This document shows positions 24,234 through 34,733 of a stretch of DNA of 64,000 bases, piece after piece; the first letter of the stretch is position 1; each line of letters begins with the position of its first letter. Location of the stretch: contig CM065653.1 in assembly GCA_033220425.1 (NCBI GenBank), positions 3,224,001 to 3,288,000 of the forward strand, written 5' to 3'. The stretch is from Lepraria neglecta. Its lineage: Eukaryota > Ascomycota > Lecanoromycetes > Lecanorales > Stereocaulaceae. A program made the translations under genes and the position numbers. The notes below the pieces were generated by a model. The model was not told where the DNA came from. It ran no database searches and saw only the letters and a list, made by a program, of their open reading frames with translations.

Positions 24234-25323
24234 GAAGGGTTCACCCCTCAATGAGGCAAACCCCTCAATGAGGCACGCTAAATACGCTAATAATGCTCAT
24301 ACTCGATTTTTGTATGCAGATATCGCCTATTTAGGTAATTATGTTATCGTTACTACTGCAGAATCATGATATTCATGTTGTCGCTTTATAGGTCTTCTTT
24401 ATCTGCCTCCCATGCCTACTAGTATATTGCTCCGCATGCTCCGCTTGCTTTATATACTCAGCATGCTCTATATGCTCTATTTGCTCCACATCATATCCCA
24501 CGTGCTCTATATGCTCCACTTGCTCCATGTAATGTAGACCACGCTTGCCAACCCGTAATATAACTATCAATTGCGGCCTTCTGACTCGTTTCCTTGGTGT
24601 TGGAGGCTTCGGAGGTGCGAAAAGCTCAGGGCCTATCCGTATAAGGCAATTGACCTCCTTATTATACATCCTCTCCTTTTCCTTCTTATACTTATTATAC
24701 TCCCGAGTCTCCTTCTCTTAAACCTTAGTCGCGGCCTTCTGCTCACGTTCTTTAACTATATCTAGGTTTATAATCCGAGCATTACCGTAATAAGCTGCTG
24801 ACCTATTTGCCTTCTCCTTCCGTCGTCGATTGGGCTCTATAGACCGTGTTTGTTCAACCGGAGGCGGCCAACCCCGTGCTTAGAGACGGAGGATCTATGT
24901 AGTAATTACTTGTTCTTCTTCAGGCGTCAATCGTTGTCGTTTCTCGCCATCCTGCTTCTTCGTAGCTTGCCTATGGATACGACGATCTAACGCGCCCTTT
25001 GCTAAGCTATACTGACGTGTAGCCTTGCGTATCGAGAGGGTTCCTTCAGAGGTATTCCAGTTATTATAAGCGAGTTCTAAACGGACCTTCCTTTGGCAAA
25101 TCCAGAGGGTCTTGAGGCGCTATGTGAGGTGGAACAGGGTCCTGAGACGTGGTATTGATAGTGGGAGGCATAATTGATAGCTATATAGGCTTTTGTGTAT
25201 TGATATGTAGGTGAGCAGGGAGGATATTGACTCGGGTATGCGTACTAGTTATTTGATAAAAAATGCTGCTTACTAAGCAAATGCCTCATTGAGGGGTTTG
25301 CCTCATTGGGGGGTGAACCCTTC
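24234..25323 (-). mobile_element. 1.1-kb internally deleted pogo/Fot1-like DNA transposon
   Basis: Flanked by TA (24232-24233, 25324-25325). Inverted ends begin GAAGGGTTCACCCC, followed by CTCAATGAGGC repeated twice with spacing. Minus-strand coding remains start near 25170 (MPPTINTTSQDP) and include the HTH-like segment LELAYNNWN, SEGTLSIRKATRQYSLAKGA and RLTPEEEQVI, typical of the psq/Tc5 N-terminal DNA-binding region of pogo/Fot1 transposases. A Lys/Glu-rich tail is joined directly to it; the whole DDE catalytic core is absent. TGG-to-TAG and CAA-to-TAA type stops and one frame change show it is dead. The host likely mutated it by RIP. Confidence 0.8.
24424..24530 (-). repeat. minisatellite of GCTC-type units inside the transposon tail
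   Basis: Imperfect 9- to 15-bp units of the form TGCTCYRYRTGCTC, coding on the minus strand for repeated EHxEH-type residues (EHIEHAEYIKQAEHAEQ). It lies within the surviving C-terminal tail of the transposase remnant. Confidence 0.6.
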
Positions 25324-25325
25324 TA

Positions 25326-26085
25326 CTTCCAGGATCCATTTCGCGTCGTGGATCTGCAATTCCGAATTCTGCTCCAACTGTCCCCCAGCAGACCCCACTC
25401 GCTGCCCCTGACATCAACCAAATCGAGCACAAAATCTCCGACCAACTGGCCCCTGCTTGAGGATTGTTTACAACGCCAATGCGAGGAATCTGCAGATGCA
25501 GGTCTTCCCGGCAGAAGTACCTTGGAACATGAGGGGCATCCATTTGGGGCCTCGGTTTTCCCTCGAGAGTCGAGGCTTTGAGAAGGACCAATAGTCGCCT
25601 TGGCACCATGCGAGTGCGGCCCACGTGGGTAATTGTTTACTGGAGATCTCGGCCATCTTCCCGTCCGCCCAATGCTCCTCGCTCGAACAGCTCTCGGCCG
25701 ATCTCTGGCTTGTACAATGGCGATTACTGCGCAAATAAACTCTCAGCCAGTCCCTTGAAAACGTGACGTCCCCTCGCTTATCCGTTCCCCGCGCGTCGGG
25801 CTTCCCGCATGCCCGTTCTAGCTAGACCAAGATTTTTCTTATCAACTTTGTCATGTCCAGCCGAAAAACTTCTACATTCGCTAATGTAGCTTCCTGTTAG
25901 TATTCTCTTGGCTATGATATTGTTTTTGGCTCCAATTTCCCTGATCATCGCGGCAAATGCTAATCAATTGGAGTAAGCAATAGCGTCATAACTTCCTATA
26001 AAAGCCCAGCCCGCAGGATGGAGTACCTCGCTACATCTCTTCATTGCTCGCAATTGCCCAGAAAGTAAGACTTTCTCTGTCCATC
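25326..26085. other. intergenic, upstream of the acid phosphatase
   Basis: Presumed promoter of the phosphatase gene in its last few hundred bases (TATAAAAG at about 25997-26004). No gene recognised in the rest. Confidence 0.45.
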
Positions 26086-27695
26086 ATGCGGTCATTTTTT
26101 GGGGCTATCTTTGTTGTGGTCGCTGTACAAGCGCGTAGCCTCCCACGACAGGCATCGGGCCCAGCAACTCTACTCACAGATCTAAGTACCATCTCTCAGT
26201 ACTGGGGTGAGATCACACCGTATTCAGACAACCCTGAGGACTACTTCCATGTGGTAGATGTCGGAATGCCCTCGGGCTGCCAAGTCGAACAGGCACATCT
26301 GCTCCAACGACACGCAAATCGGTTCCCTACCAGTGGAGCCGACGATGGCGGCAACAATGAGCGTTTCGCGTCCAAAGTGCTCAATTTTACCAAAGCTAGC
26401 ACAAGCATGTTCACCGGTCCATTGGCCTTCCTCAACAGCTACCATTATGAGATGACGGAGAGCTACTTGACTGGCCTTGGAGCTTCGACTGAGTTCATGG
26501 CTGGAGTAACGTTCTGGAATCGGTACGGTAGGACTCTGTACAACGCTTCTGTTGGACAACTTGCATACAACGCCAGCTTCTCCAACAGCGCTGCTAGGCC
26601 AAAACCTGTTCTTCGAACAACATCACAGTTCGAATTTACAACAGCGAGATCAACTGGGCGCTCGGATTCTTCGGACCCAGCTTCGAGATAGTGCCAAATC
26701 CAAACATCACCAATGCCTCCACTCCATTCAACGTAGTCGTCATTACCGAAGGCGGGACTGAGAACAACACTCTTGCGTCCTACGACAGCTGCACCAATGA
26801 CAACGACGCTGTCATTGGATATATAGGAGACAGTGACCTTTTCAGTTACATTCCCAAGTACCTAAAGAATGCCACAGTCCGCATCCAGCAGTATGCTCCC
26901 GAGAATTTCACTTTCACTACCAATGACACGTATGCCATGCAAAGCATCTGCGCTTACGAGAACGGCTATCTCGGCACGTCAGATTTCTGCTACCTTTTCA
27001 CGCAAGTAGAATGGGAGAGCTTCGAAAACACGCTGGACATGCAGTACTACTTCGACTACGCCTATGGCAATCCGACAGGTCGTGCTCAGGGTATCGGATA
27101 CGTACAGGAACTTCTCGCTCGACTGAACAACGAGTACATCACATCTTCCAATTCTTCGGTGAACTCCACAATCGATGACAACGCCGCTGAGTTCCCCCTT
27201 GGCCAAGCCTTCTATGCGGACTTCAGCCACGACGATATCATCATCTCAGTCCTCACAGCTCTATCGCTCGACTACTTCCGCAACCCCCCAAGCCTAACTC
27301 AAGTCCCACCAGATCCCAACCGCCCATTCATTCTCTCCAACCTAACGCCCTTCGGAGCACGACTCGTCACCGAAGTCATCGGCTGTGCCTCCGCCGATCC
27401 TGCACCAGTGCCCGCTCACAGGACTCAGTACTATCCTAGCCAATACGGCTACAGCGCGGCAAACGCTACTAACAAGTTCATTCGCATGAGGCTGAATAAT
27501 GGCATCCTGCCGCTGAACACCATTCGTGACGGCGCTTGCGATGGGAGAACGGATGGCATGTGTGCTATGGGGAAGTTTATTGGGAGTCAGGCGAATGCAT
27601 ATAAGTTGGCTAATTATGATTTTGCTTGTTTTGGAAATTATACGGTTGCTGATCCGACGAGTGGGGAGGATTATGATGGGACTATCTCAGCTTAG
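26086..27695 (+). CDS. secreted histidine acid phosphatase (phytase-like), with one frame offset
   Basis: Starts with a signal peptide (MRSFFGAIFVVVAVQARS). The active-site motif LLQRHANRFPTSG is the RHxxRxP signature of histidine acid phosphatases, which form a phospho-histidine; the C-terminal catalytic pair is in DFSHDDIIISVL. Many N-x-S/T sites and several Cys fit secretion. Length near 536 residues is usual for fungal 3-phytase or acid phosphatase. Between PKPVLRTTSQ and RIYNSEINWALGFFG (about 26630) the frame is one base short; no intron of suitable size or phase is available. A TATAAAAG box lies about 85 bp upstream. Substrate (phytate or other phosphoesters) is not decided by the sequence. 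Confidence 0.8.
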
Positions 27696-28154
27696 GGCGA
27701 AGATGGGGCTGCTGGGTGATGAAGAATTGTGACACGCAATCTAGAGAAATAACGTAAGGACTGAGACGGGAAGAAAAGCTCTCGAAGCCAGAATCTTATA
27801 TCTTGGCGATGAGTAATCGAAAAAAGTCTCTGAGCATTGGATAATTTGTCCTCTACTCTTTTGCCTAGAGTGACAGATAAGATTGTCCAGCACATCAGTC
27901 ATATTGACCACATCCTCACTACGACCTCGTTGACATTACTATCATTCCTTCTACAATGGCATTTTGTAAGAAATGTGATGATAACGAGACGATGAGAAAA
28001 GGCATTCGATAGCTAAATTAGACAAGGTGAATATCCAAAACCTTCTCTCGTTTCACCCATGAAAGCTCTTGCCCGAATCCATCCATATATATCTACAGCT
28101 TTCCCCTGCTTTTCCAATCTCTCAAAGCCAAGTAACATACCATTTTGGTCATCA
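27696..28154. other. intergenic between convergent genes
   Basis: 3' flanks of the phosphatase and of caspase-like gene A. Nothing else recognised. Confidence 0.5.
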
Positions 28155-29967
28155 CTATTGACGATCTTCATAGGTCTCTGACAGCACAAATCTTATTTTT
28201 TCCGCTTTTGACTTCTTCAAAGGGTTCTCTTCATATGCTGTCTCCAAGTACGCGAATTTCACAAGACCAGGAGTTGCGTCTAGCCAGTCAGCCCATTTCG
28301 AGGAGTTAATCCATTCGATAGACTCATCGTCATCCACCTTGTCATGTAACGGTAGACTCGCTCGTCGATCGTCCTTGGCTGATCTCATCGAGCCGAGAGA
28401 ATTCTTGTCTTTCCCCTTGAATCCTTCTGCTGGTCTTGGTAGTGGTTTGTCGTTGAAGAGGCCCCATGATTTCACGAAGCCAACGAATGTGATTGCTGGA
28501 TCCTTTGGAAGAAGATTCCAGACGGCGACTGATATTGACATTAAGATTAGGACTGAATTACTCTTGAGAACACCCTCGACGTGAGCATCTTTCACAATAG
28601 CGGGAATGCTTCTTAGCCAATCAGCCCATGCGCTGGTCAGTAGCCATTGATCCTCCTCCAACGCTACAGAAATGAGGACTTTGGGCGAACATTGATTTTC
28701 CAGGTCAGAATGACTGGAGTCCGGAGCGATTTCGTTGTCAGATCCTGGCAACTCTGGGTACGTGGAGGAATTGGAAGATGACACTTGGGTCAAAGAGCTC
28801 GGGAGCTCTGCAGCTAAATCGAACTGAGAAGGCAGGGGCTTTAGCTCAATACTCCTCTGCTTTCCTTCGTTGGCTAGAATCATATATATTGGTGTCTTCC
28901 TACGCTCGTGATCGCCACTCGCTCCGAATCTAGGCTTCCAGTATTTGATCCTAGAAAGGACTTTGTTGTGCAGCATTGCTACTGAAAGAGGGGGACCATA
29001 GCTCCAATACCTTAGTTCATCAATTAGACTTCTGGTAAAGGAATGCTCGCCAACAAGGGGCGCCCAAGTCTCAAAGCCGCATGCTGCAATGACTTCAGTA
29101 ACTCCACTCCCAGCCCCTGCAACGGAGCTTGCTGCGGCGCAGCAGTCAAGGAGTGTCAGTACGTCTGATTCAGCATACTCGAGCGTATTCTGAAGTCCGG
29201 ACCATTGCACGGTGGCAGATTCAGCGGCATCAGTACTATGCTGATGCGTCAACATTTTAATGACTGAATGCGAAGGTCAGAAAGCATAAAAAGATCTGGC
29301 ACTAACCACGACCATATGCACTGGCGATCATCATTCATTTCCCCGTGACCCCCATAATAGACTATCGACAAGCTTTCCTTGTCTTCAAATTCGTCCAGGA
29401 ATTTATTAAGGCACTGTCTCACAGTTTTGTATGAATGGAGGCTAGGGATCTTCCACTCCTCTACAGCGTAGTAGTAGATATGCTCGAAGACATTCTGCAG
29501 ATCCTTGACCTCCTTGACAACGCCTGACTTCATGTCAGAGTACCAACGGTTATGCTTATGGAAAGAGGCGGTACTTGACCTAAATTGTCGTCTTCCCAGC
29601 TCAGTAAAAGCACGTGGACTTCCTTATATCGCGACCTCCCATCACTAGGGAAAGCGGCAGCGGCGGTGTCGGTGAGAACTTGCCCAAATGTCTCAAGGTT
29701 CTTGACATGATGATCGATCAAAGCGATATCGTGTGTCTGTTGCAATGTGGCAATAGGCTGGGAAGGATATCTAGCTAATGGGGGCCCCCAGGGCCCCATA
29801 TATGGCCAAAACAGACAAAGAACGGCTAGCAACAGGCTTCTGGAATCGTATAGAAAGCAATCAAGCAACGGATTACAACATCCTCTCATTATTAGTGGCC
29901 ACGGAATTAGGACCATTTGTCGACTGCACTTCGAATCAGGTACGGGGCGGGGCTTCAAGCCTCCCAT
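28155..29967 (-). CDS. caspase-fold protein A, N terminus running through a MITE
   Basis: Exons complement of 29580-29967, 29307-29523 and 28155-29235 give 561 residues. The caspase/metacaspase-like (clan CD, C14) dyad is present: His189 in IVYYGGHGEMNDDRQ and Cys233/234 in TLLDCCAAAS, followed by GVTEVIAACGFETWAP. After about residue 350 comes a domain shared with genes B and C (PKVLISVALEEDQ, WADWLRSIPAIVKDA, ITFVGFVKS), and a degenerate repeat of it ends the protein (KWADWLDATPGLVKFA). Residues about 30-77 are encoded by the MITE at 29738-29880; paralogues B and C begin only a few residues before the shared THDI, so the native start is lost or replaced. Introns match those of C in position and phase. 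Catalysis and a cell-death role are inferred from family only. Confidence 0.78.
29738..29880 (-). mobile_element. 143-bp MITE-like element, copy 2, between two divergent genes
   Basis: Same length and ends as copy 1 (11745-11887), opposite orientation, four transitions apart (one inside the terminal repeat). Unlike copy 1 its flanks (GTGTC and TCCTC) are not a target duplication. On its left coding sequence of caspase A begins within a few bases; on its right coding sequence of the transaldolase begins at once. Open frames cross it in both directions. Confidence 0.85.
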
Positions 29968-30962
29968 GAAGATTTTCGGCTGCTAACGATGTCCAGGCCG
30001 ATTCATACCTCGAGCTGCTCAACCTCCAGCGCGCCGCCTTACTCAAGAATTCTGCTGCTTTGGGCAGAGAAATTCTGTCAGACTTCCCCGGTGTCAGCTA
30101 TGAAGAGCTAGCAGTGGAGATATCAGTATGCGCTCCACCCGCAATACTTAGGAGTCTTCGCTTCAGATCTCTTATTTGCTGTGACAGATGGTCAGCTTGT
30201 CCTTAACGGTTGCACCACTCATCACCGGTGTCATCCATGTCATGTCAAATCCACTTCTCGAATCGACACCAGCAATCATCGAAAATGCCAAACGTGCGCT
30301 TCCTGGTCTCACCTTTTGATGGGATTCGAAATACATGTTGATATCGGGACATAGGTATTGTCAGCCTCTGCCGTCGATTAGAGCCTAGTTTCGACATATC
30401 TAGATTTTGCGTCAAGGTTGTTTCTACTTGGGAAGGTCTCCAAGCCTGCCGCCAATTGAGTAACATGGGAATTAATACCTTGGCAACTACTCTCTTCACA
30501 ATGGAGCAGGCAGTGCTGGCCGCGGAAGCTGGTTGCATGTATATCGCACCATTTGTGCATGAGCTGAAGGCATTCTTCGACGAAACGTGAGCGATATCCC
30601 CAAGGTCTGTTAAGATAAAGAAAGCTGAGATATACAGATACCACGACGATGGGCCCATCCTTGGACATTGTCTAAGAATCCAGCAATACTATGAGCGCCA
30701 CTCATACAAAACACGGGTAAAGGCTGCTGGGCTCCTCAATGTAGACGAGGCGATGCGACTTGCTGGGGTTACCTCCCTTACTCTTGCACCGGCACTTATA
30801 GATACACTCTCAAAGTCTGAAGAACCCGAAGAAAAAGTAGTGGATCTTTCGTTATTCAAGCAAGAGACCAACTCCACAGGGGACGAAATAGAGCGCTTGA
30901 GTTTTCTAGACGATGAAAACAAATTTCGGAAAACATTTGCCAAGCGGCAAGGGACAAAATAA
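29778..30962 (+). CDS. transaldolase-like protein with MITE-derived start
   Basis: Exons 29778-29939, 29997-30125, 30188-30305, 30382-30586 and 30638-30962 keep frame throughout (312 residues). Family blocks: VATELGPFVDCTSNQ, DFPGVSYEELAVEIS, VAPLITGVIHVMSNPLLEST, FCVKVVSTWEGLQACR (Schiff-base Lys expected in this strand), NTLATTLFTMEQAVLAAEAG, MYIAPFVHEL, HCLRIQQYYERHSYKTRVKA and AGVTSLTLAP. It should transfer dihydroxyacetone units in the pentose-phosphate pathway or act as a divergent paralogue; fungi keep several. The only in-frame ATGs before VATELGPF lie inside the MITE, so the native first 15-20 residues are missing. The third junction drops a few residues expected before PSFD, so its exact splice site is uncertain. 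Confidence 0.75.
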
Positions 30963-31579
30963 GACTGCACAGGTACGGAACCTCGTGGCTTCGATTGGAC
31001 AAGGGCAATAATTGCTAAACGTGATACTGTAGGCAATTGACATATTCCGCGAGTATCAGATCAAGGCAGAGTCATTGATGCGCGATCACGATTTGACGAG
31101 GATCGAGTAGTGATCTGTTTTTCGGTGGAAATTCTTGGACATTGACTGATTGAGCAGCCAAGAGTCTTGTTATGTATAGCGTAGGGCGGTGATGGATACA
31201 GAATCGAGGACCAAGTTGCGCTCTAGTTGATGGAACTATGTAACCTTGCAAGAGGCTTCATGAAGAGCTTATTGCACCGTAAAAATGGTGCGTTGTTGAG
31301 ATATGTGGCCGAAGTTCTCCGTAGCAAGTCCTGAAAAGGATAGGCGGCGATAACCAAGCCTATCAGACCAGATACCGAAGGCAAATGAAGACCCCTTGCA
31401 TTGAAAATGCTTTCCACAGCAGTCATCGCTTCGCCTGCCATTGGCTCGGTGGGATCATTCGGTCTCAGAGTGTCTAAGCTCATGAACTACCTTGACAATT
31501 GTTGCCATCGACAATACGAAGCTTCGGGATGCTTCGGCTATTGGGCTTAATCTTGGGAAATTGCGGCGCACCGTGACGT
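30963..31579. other. intergenic, nothing firmly recognised
   Basis: A minus-strand frame at 31223-31483 starts with ATG and is 86 residues long, but has no recognised family or splice partner. Confidence 0.4.
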
Positions 31580-32176
31580 ATGCGGGCTGAGACGCCCAGC
31601 AGCGAGAAGCACGCAGCCGGTGAAAGTTCTCAAGACTCTTCAGCGCTCACGGCAGCGGAATCTTTCCACCGGCAGCAGGAGGCTCGAAAGCGCGATCTTG
31701 AGAACCAAAAGCGAGAGCTCGACAGACAATTACGCGAGCTCGAGAACCGCGAGCGCGCGTCGAGTGAAACAGCTGAAGGAGGTCATGAGGGAGAAGGCTC
31801 TCCATCTCATCTGGATGAGCCGAGTGCGTTGAGCGAGACCACCGCCGAGGGTCATGGCGACCAAGGGAGGGGTGAAGGCAGTCTGTCCACCTCTGGCCAA
31901 GGTCCTAACCCAAATGATCAATTTGATTCGCCGAGGGGACGTACGGGAGGTCGCGGGGGTCGTGAAGGTTATGGAGGCCGGGAGGGTCAGGGGGATTGGC
32001 AAGGGCGTGGAGGTCGGGGAGGTCGAGGCGGAGGCGGAGGCGGAGGGCGTGTCGGAGGATCTGGGACGGGTGGAAATAGTGAGGGAAATGAGGGAGAAGA
32101 CGGGTATTTTTTCAAGAATACTACCGGAAATTGGCACGGCAACGCTGGCGGCTCGAAAGGTGGAGGGTGGCAGTAG
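31580..32176 (+). CDS. hypothetical coiled-coil protein with RGG-rich tail
   Basis: Single-exon frame of 198 residues. Residues about 25-60 form a strongly predicted charged coiled coil (ARKRDLENQKRELDRQLREL). Residues about 115-160 are Gly/Arg-rich (RGRTGGRGGREGYGGREG and similar), like RGG boxes that bind RNA or are methylated on Arg. The end carries NWHGNAGGSKGGGW. No globular domain or signal peptide. The G-rich DNA itself makes long open frames on both strands likely, so coding status is not certain, but the coiled coil in this frame argues for it. Confidence 0.5.
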   Translation: MRAETPSSEKHAAGESSQDSSALTAAESFHRQQEARKRDLENQKRELDRQLRELENRERASSETAEGGHEGEGSPSHLDEPSALSETTAEGHGDQGRGEGSLSTSGQGPNPNDQFDSPRGRTGGRGGREGYGGREGQGDWQGRGGRGGRGGGGGGGRVGGSGTGGNSEGNEGEDGYFFKNTTGNWHGNAGGSKGGGWQ

Positions 32177-32659
32177 ATCTGATTTGGGGATCTTGAAGAT
32201 GGAAGAGGTCAGAACGTTCGGGAAGGTCTTGTTTTGCATGCGAAGGATAGGGTTTGAGCGGTGATTTCTCTCTTTTATCCGGTTTTTTTCTTCTTTTCTT
32301 TTGCGAATTGCTCTCAATAGACACTTGATGATAGATTTCTTATGTTAGGGGTGCGGTTGTAAATATCACGAATGTAGACGAACGAAATTTGTGCGCTCAA
32401 AACTGATGTATAATGGTGCCCTTTCAATCGATGTGCTGAACAAAAACCTAGGCTATGTTCCTCGTAAAATAGCCGGATATAACAGAAAAGAATTCGTGTA
32501 ATATCATAGCCATTAGCATCACTTTTTCCAGAACGCCTACCGAATATAAGCCAGCCCAGCCAGCAAGTCGCCAAGACAAGTTCCCAAGACAAGTTCCCAA
32601 GACAAGCCGAGCCGTCCATCCAAACACCATTATTCCTTTCGGTCCAACCCCAGAAACCC
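32177..32659. other. intergenic
   Basis: Between convergent 3' ends. It holds a small tandem repeat of AAGACAAGTTCCC (about 32572-32604, two to three units). Nothing else recognised. Confidence 0.5.
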
Positions 32660-33469
32660 CTAGAACTTATTATCCAACCTCATCTCCCTCATCCTCGCAG
32701 GAGCTGGTTCATCAATCCTTCTGGTCTGCTCTCTCCCCTTCCCCTTCTCATGATACGGTGCCGCTGCTCCATTTTTGAACCCCAAGTCGTGCACGCTCTG
32801 TCCAGGGCCCCATGTGTTGATATTAGGCTGATGCGAGCCCAGCCCTCCAGAGAAGCGCAATTCGCGATTGCGGCGGTAGCGTCGGTGCCAAAGCGTGCCG
32901 ACTACTGCTATGAGGGAGAGTCCGAGGGCGAGGACGATTAACATGACAACCCAGCGCCAGTGGGTTGAGAACCTATTAGATGAAAGCGATTAGTTGAGTG
33001 CTTGAAGTCAGCAGGGAGGGAGTAGGAGGCCGTACCATGGGCCTTGTGGGCTATTCGTTGTACTTTGTTGGCTCGCACCAGTCGCAGCCGCGCCTGATGG
33101 CGTTGAAGTAGCCTTTGAAGTTGCGGATTGCGATGTCAAAGTACTCGTAGTAGTAATTGGCGTGTTTGCATTCGCGGCTGTAGGATTTTTACACAACCCT
33201 TGATACCAGGTCTGGATCGTTTGTATGTCGGCTGATGAACATGACGGGCAGAGCTGGGCGCCGAGGTTTGCGTACAGCGGGCCGAGCAGCGTGGATTGAC
33301 AGAAACATGATGTTTCGGCCGATGGATTTGACTGGCACGAGGTTTGGGCGTTTTGGAGGATCGTACATTGTGCAGCGCAGGCGGGGAGGTTGTTGGGGAT
33401 GAGAGCTTGTTGGGCGTGGATGAGGCGTATGAGAAGGGTTAGGAAAGCGGGGAGGACGAGTGACTTCAT
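32660..33469 (-). CDS. secreted/anchored Cys-rich single-pass membrane protein
   Basis: Two exons, complement of 33036-33469 and 32660-32972 (63-nt intron), give 248 residues. A signal peptide (MKSLVLPAFLTLLIRLIHAQ) is followed by a Cys-patterned domain of about 80 residues (LPACAAQCTILQNAQTSC, SCFCQSTLLGPLY, LCPSC) resembling small fungal CFEM-like ectodomains with eight Cys. A Ser/Thr-rich stalk, one transmembrane helix (VVMLIVLALGLSLIAVVGTL) and a basic cytosolic tail follow. This is the usual plan of fungal cell-surface integral proteins of unknown function. The splice restores PW-FSTHWRW in frame. Confidence 0.8.
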
Positions 33470-34733
33470 TGTAGCGAATGAGTTGATTGATTGATGATAA
33501 GACGAATCGTGGTGATGACCAGGTCAGATTGATGATGGTAAAGAGCACATTGGATGTGGCTGAGAATAGAGGTTGGTGTTGGGTTTGCGGAAGGTATAGG
33601 TGGTGGAATGTGAAATTCAGGAGGGGCCTGAGCCCAACTGCGCCAATTGCGGTTTTACACGAGCGTAACAGTGGCGTGTTATCCGGGGTCTAGTCCGGGG
33701 TGGACCCTGAATTTGGCAACGGCCGTTACGGCAGCTAGCCGTGACGAGACGATGGTCTCAGGTTTCCGCTAAGAGGGCGTAGCTGCTGATCAGTGAAAGC
33801 TTCTCCTATTAAACAAACGACGTCTCTTGCTCATGGTAAGACGTTCTGGTCATCAATCTGGTATCAAAACGACGGAAAGGGCGATGGTACCCACATGGAG
33901 GGTATGCTCGGGCTGGAGCTCTGCTCTTTCCCATTGCGGTTCTAGGCACATGCGTGCCCCACCTTCCACAACGTCATCAGCTCGTGTCCGTCAAAAAGTA
34001 GCAAAGGTACCCTTCAAACATTGCGATATTGGTCTAGAAGTTCGACGAGATGGCTCAGTCCGTCCTGAGCCTAGATGTTGTAAGCATGGCAATGTTATCG
34101 CAAGTCCGCAGCGGGCTTGAGGAGAAGTACATATGGCCTCGGGCTTATTCTCGCAACATCAATCTTCAAAGAATTGCATTCTGCAATTCTTCTTTCTCAC
34201 CTTCGCACGCAATAATCGCACTACTTGCAGCTCTGTTACACAAGTATCGTCGGCTGGGTCCTGAGTCATTTATATTGTGCTGCGCAGTAGAAGTCATCTC
34301 GGATCCGAGGATCCAGCCACGACTACGGCCGAGGGCATTCATCAACCAGCCTTCAGCTTGTGAACACTAAGACTCGACACTAAAGTACGCAACTCAAGAT
34401 CCTCTTCTAGGCTAAGAGTAGGGCAGCATAATTAGCACGTTCGGTATCGGGATCCACCGATCTCTCATCCCAGATGACGAACATGAAGATAATTGGCCGG
34501 TCTTAATTCGATTCGCACGGGATGATTCACAGTATTCCCCGGGCTTTTGGAGGCTTAAAGATAAGACTGAGGGTTTGATGGCGTGGGTGTTTAGCTATAA
34601 ATGAACAACAGTTCCCGCCCAAATCCTTCTGACAAGCCCAAACTACACTAATCTATTCCATTACACGGACGCGCCTCGTGCCCTTAACCTCAACAGTGGC
34701 TTTGTGAATAGAAACATTGCCTCCATCATAGAC
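33470..34733. other. intergenic, nothing recognised
   Basis: Open frames at 33827-34370 on the plus strand lack ATG-to-stop structure with recognisable motifs. No repeats found. Confidence 0.4.
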
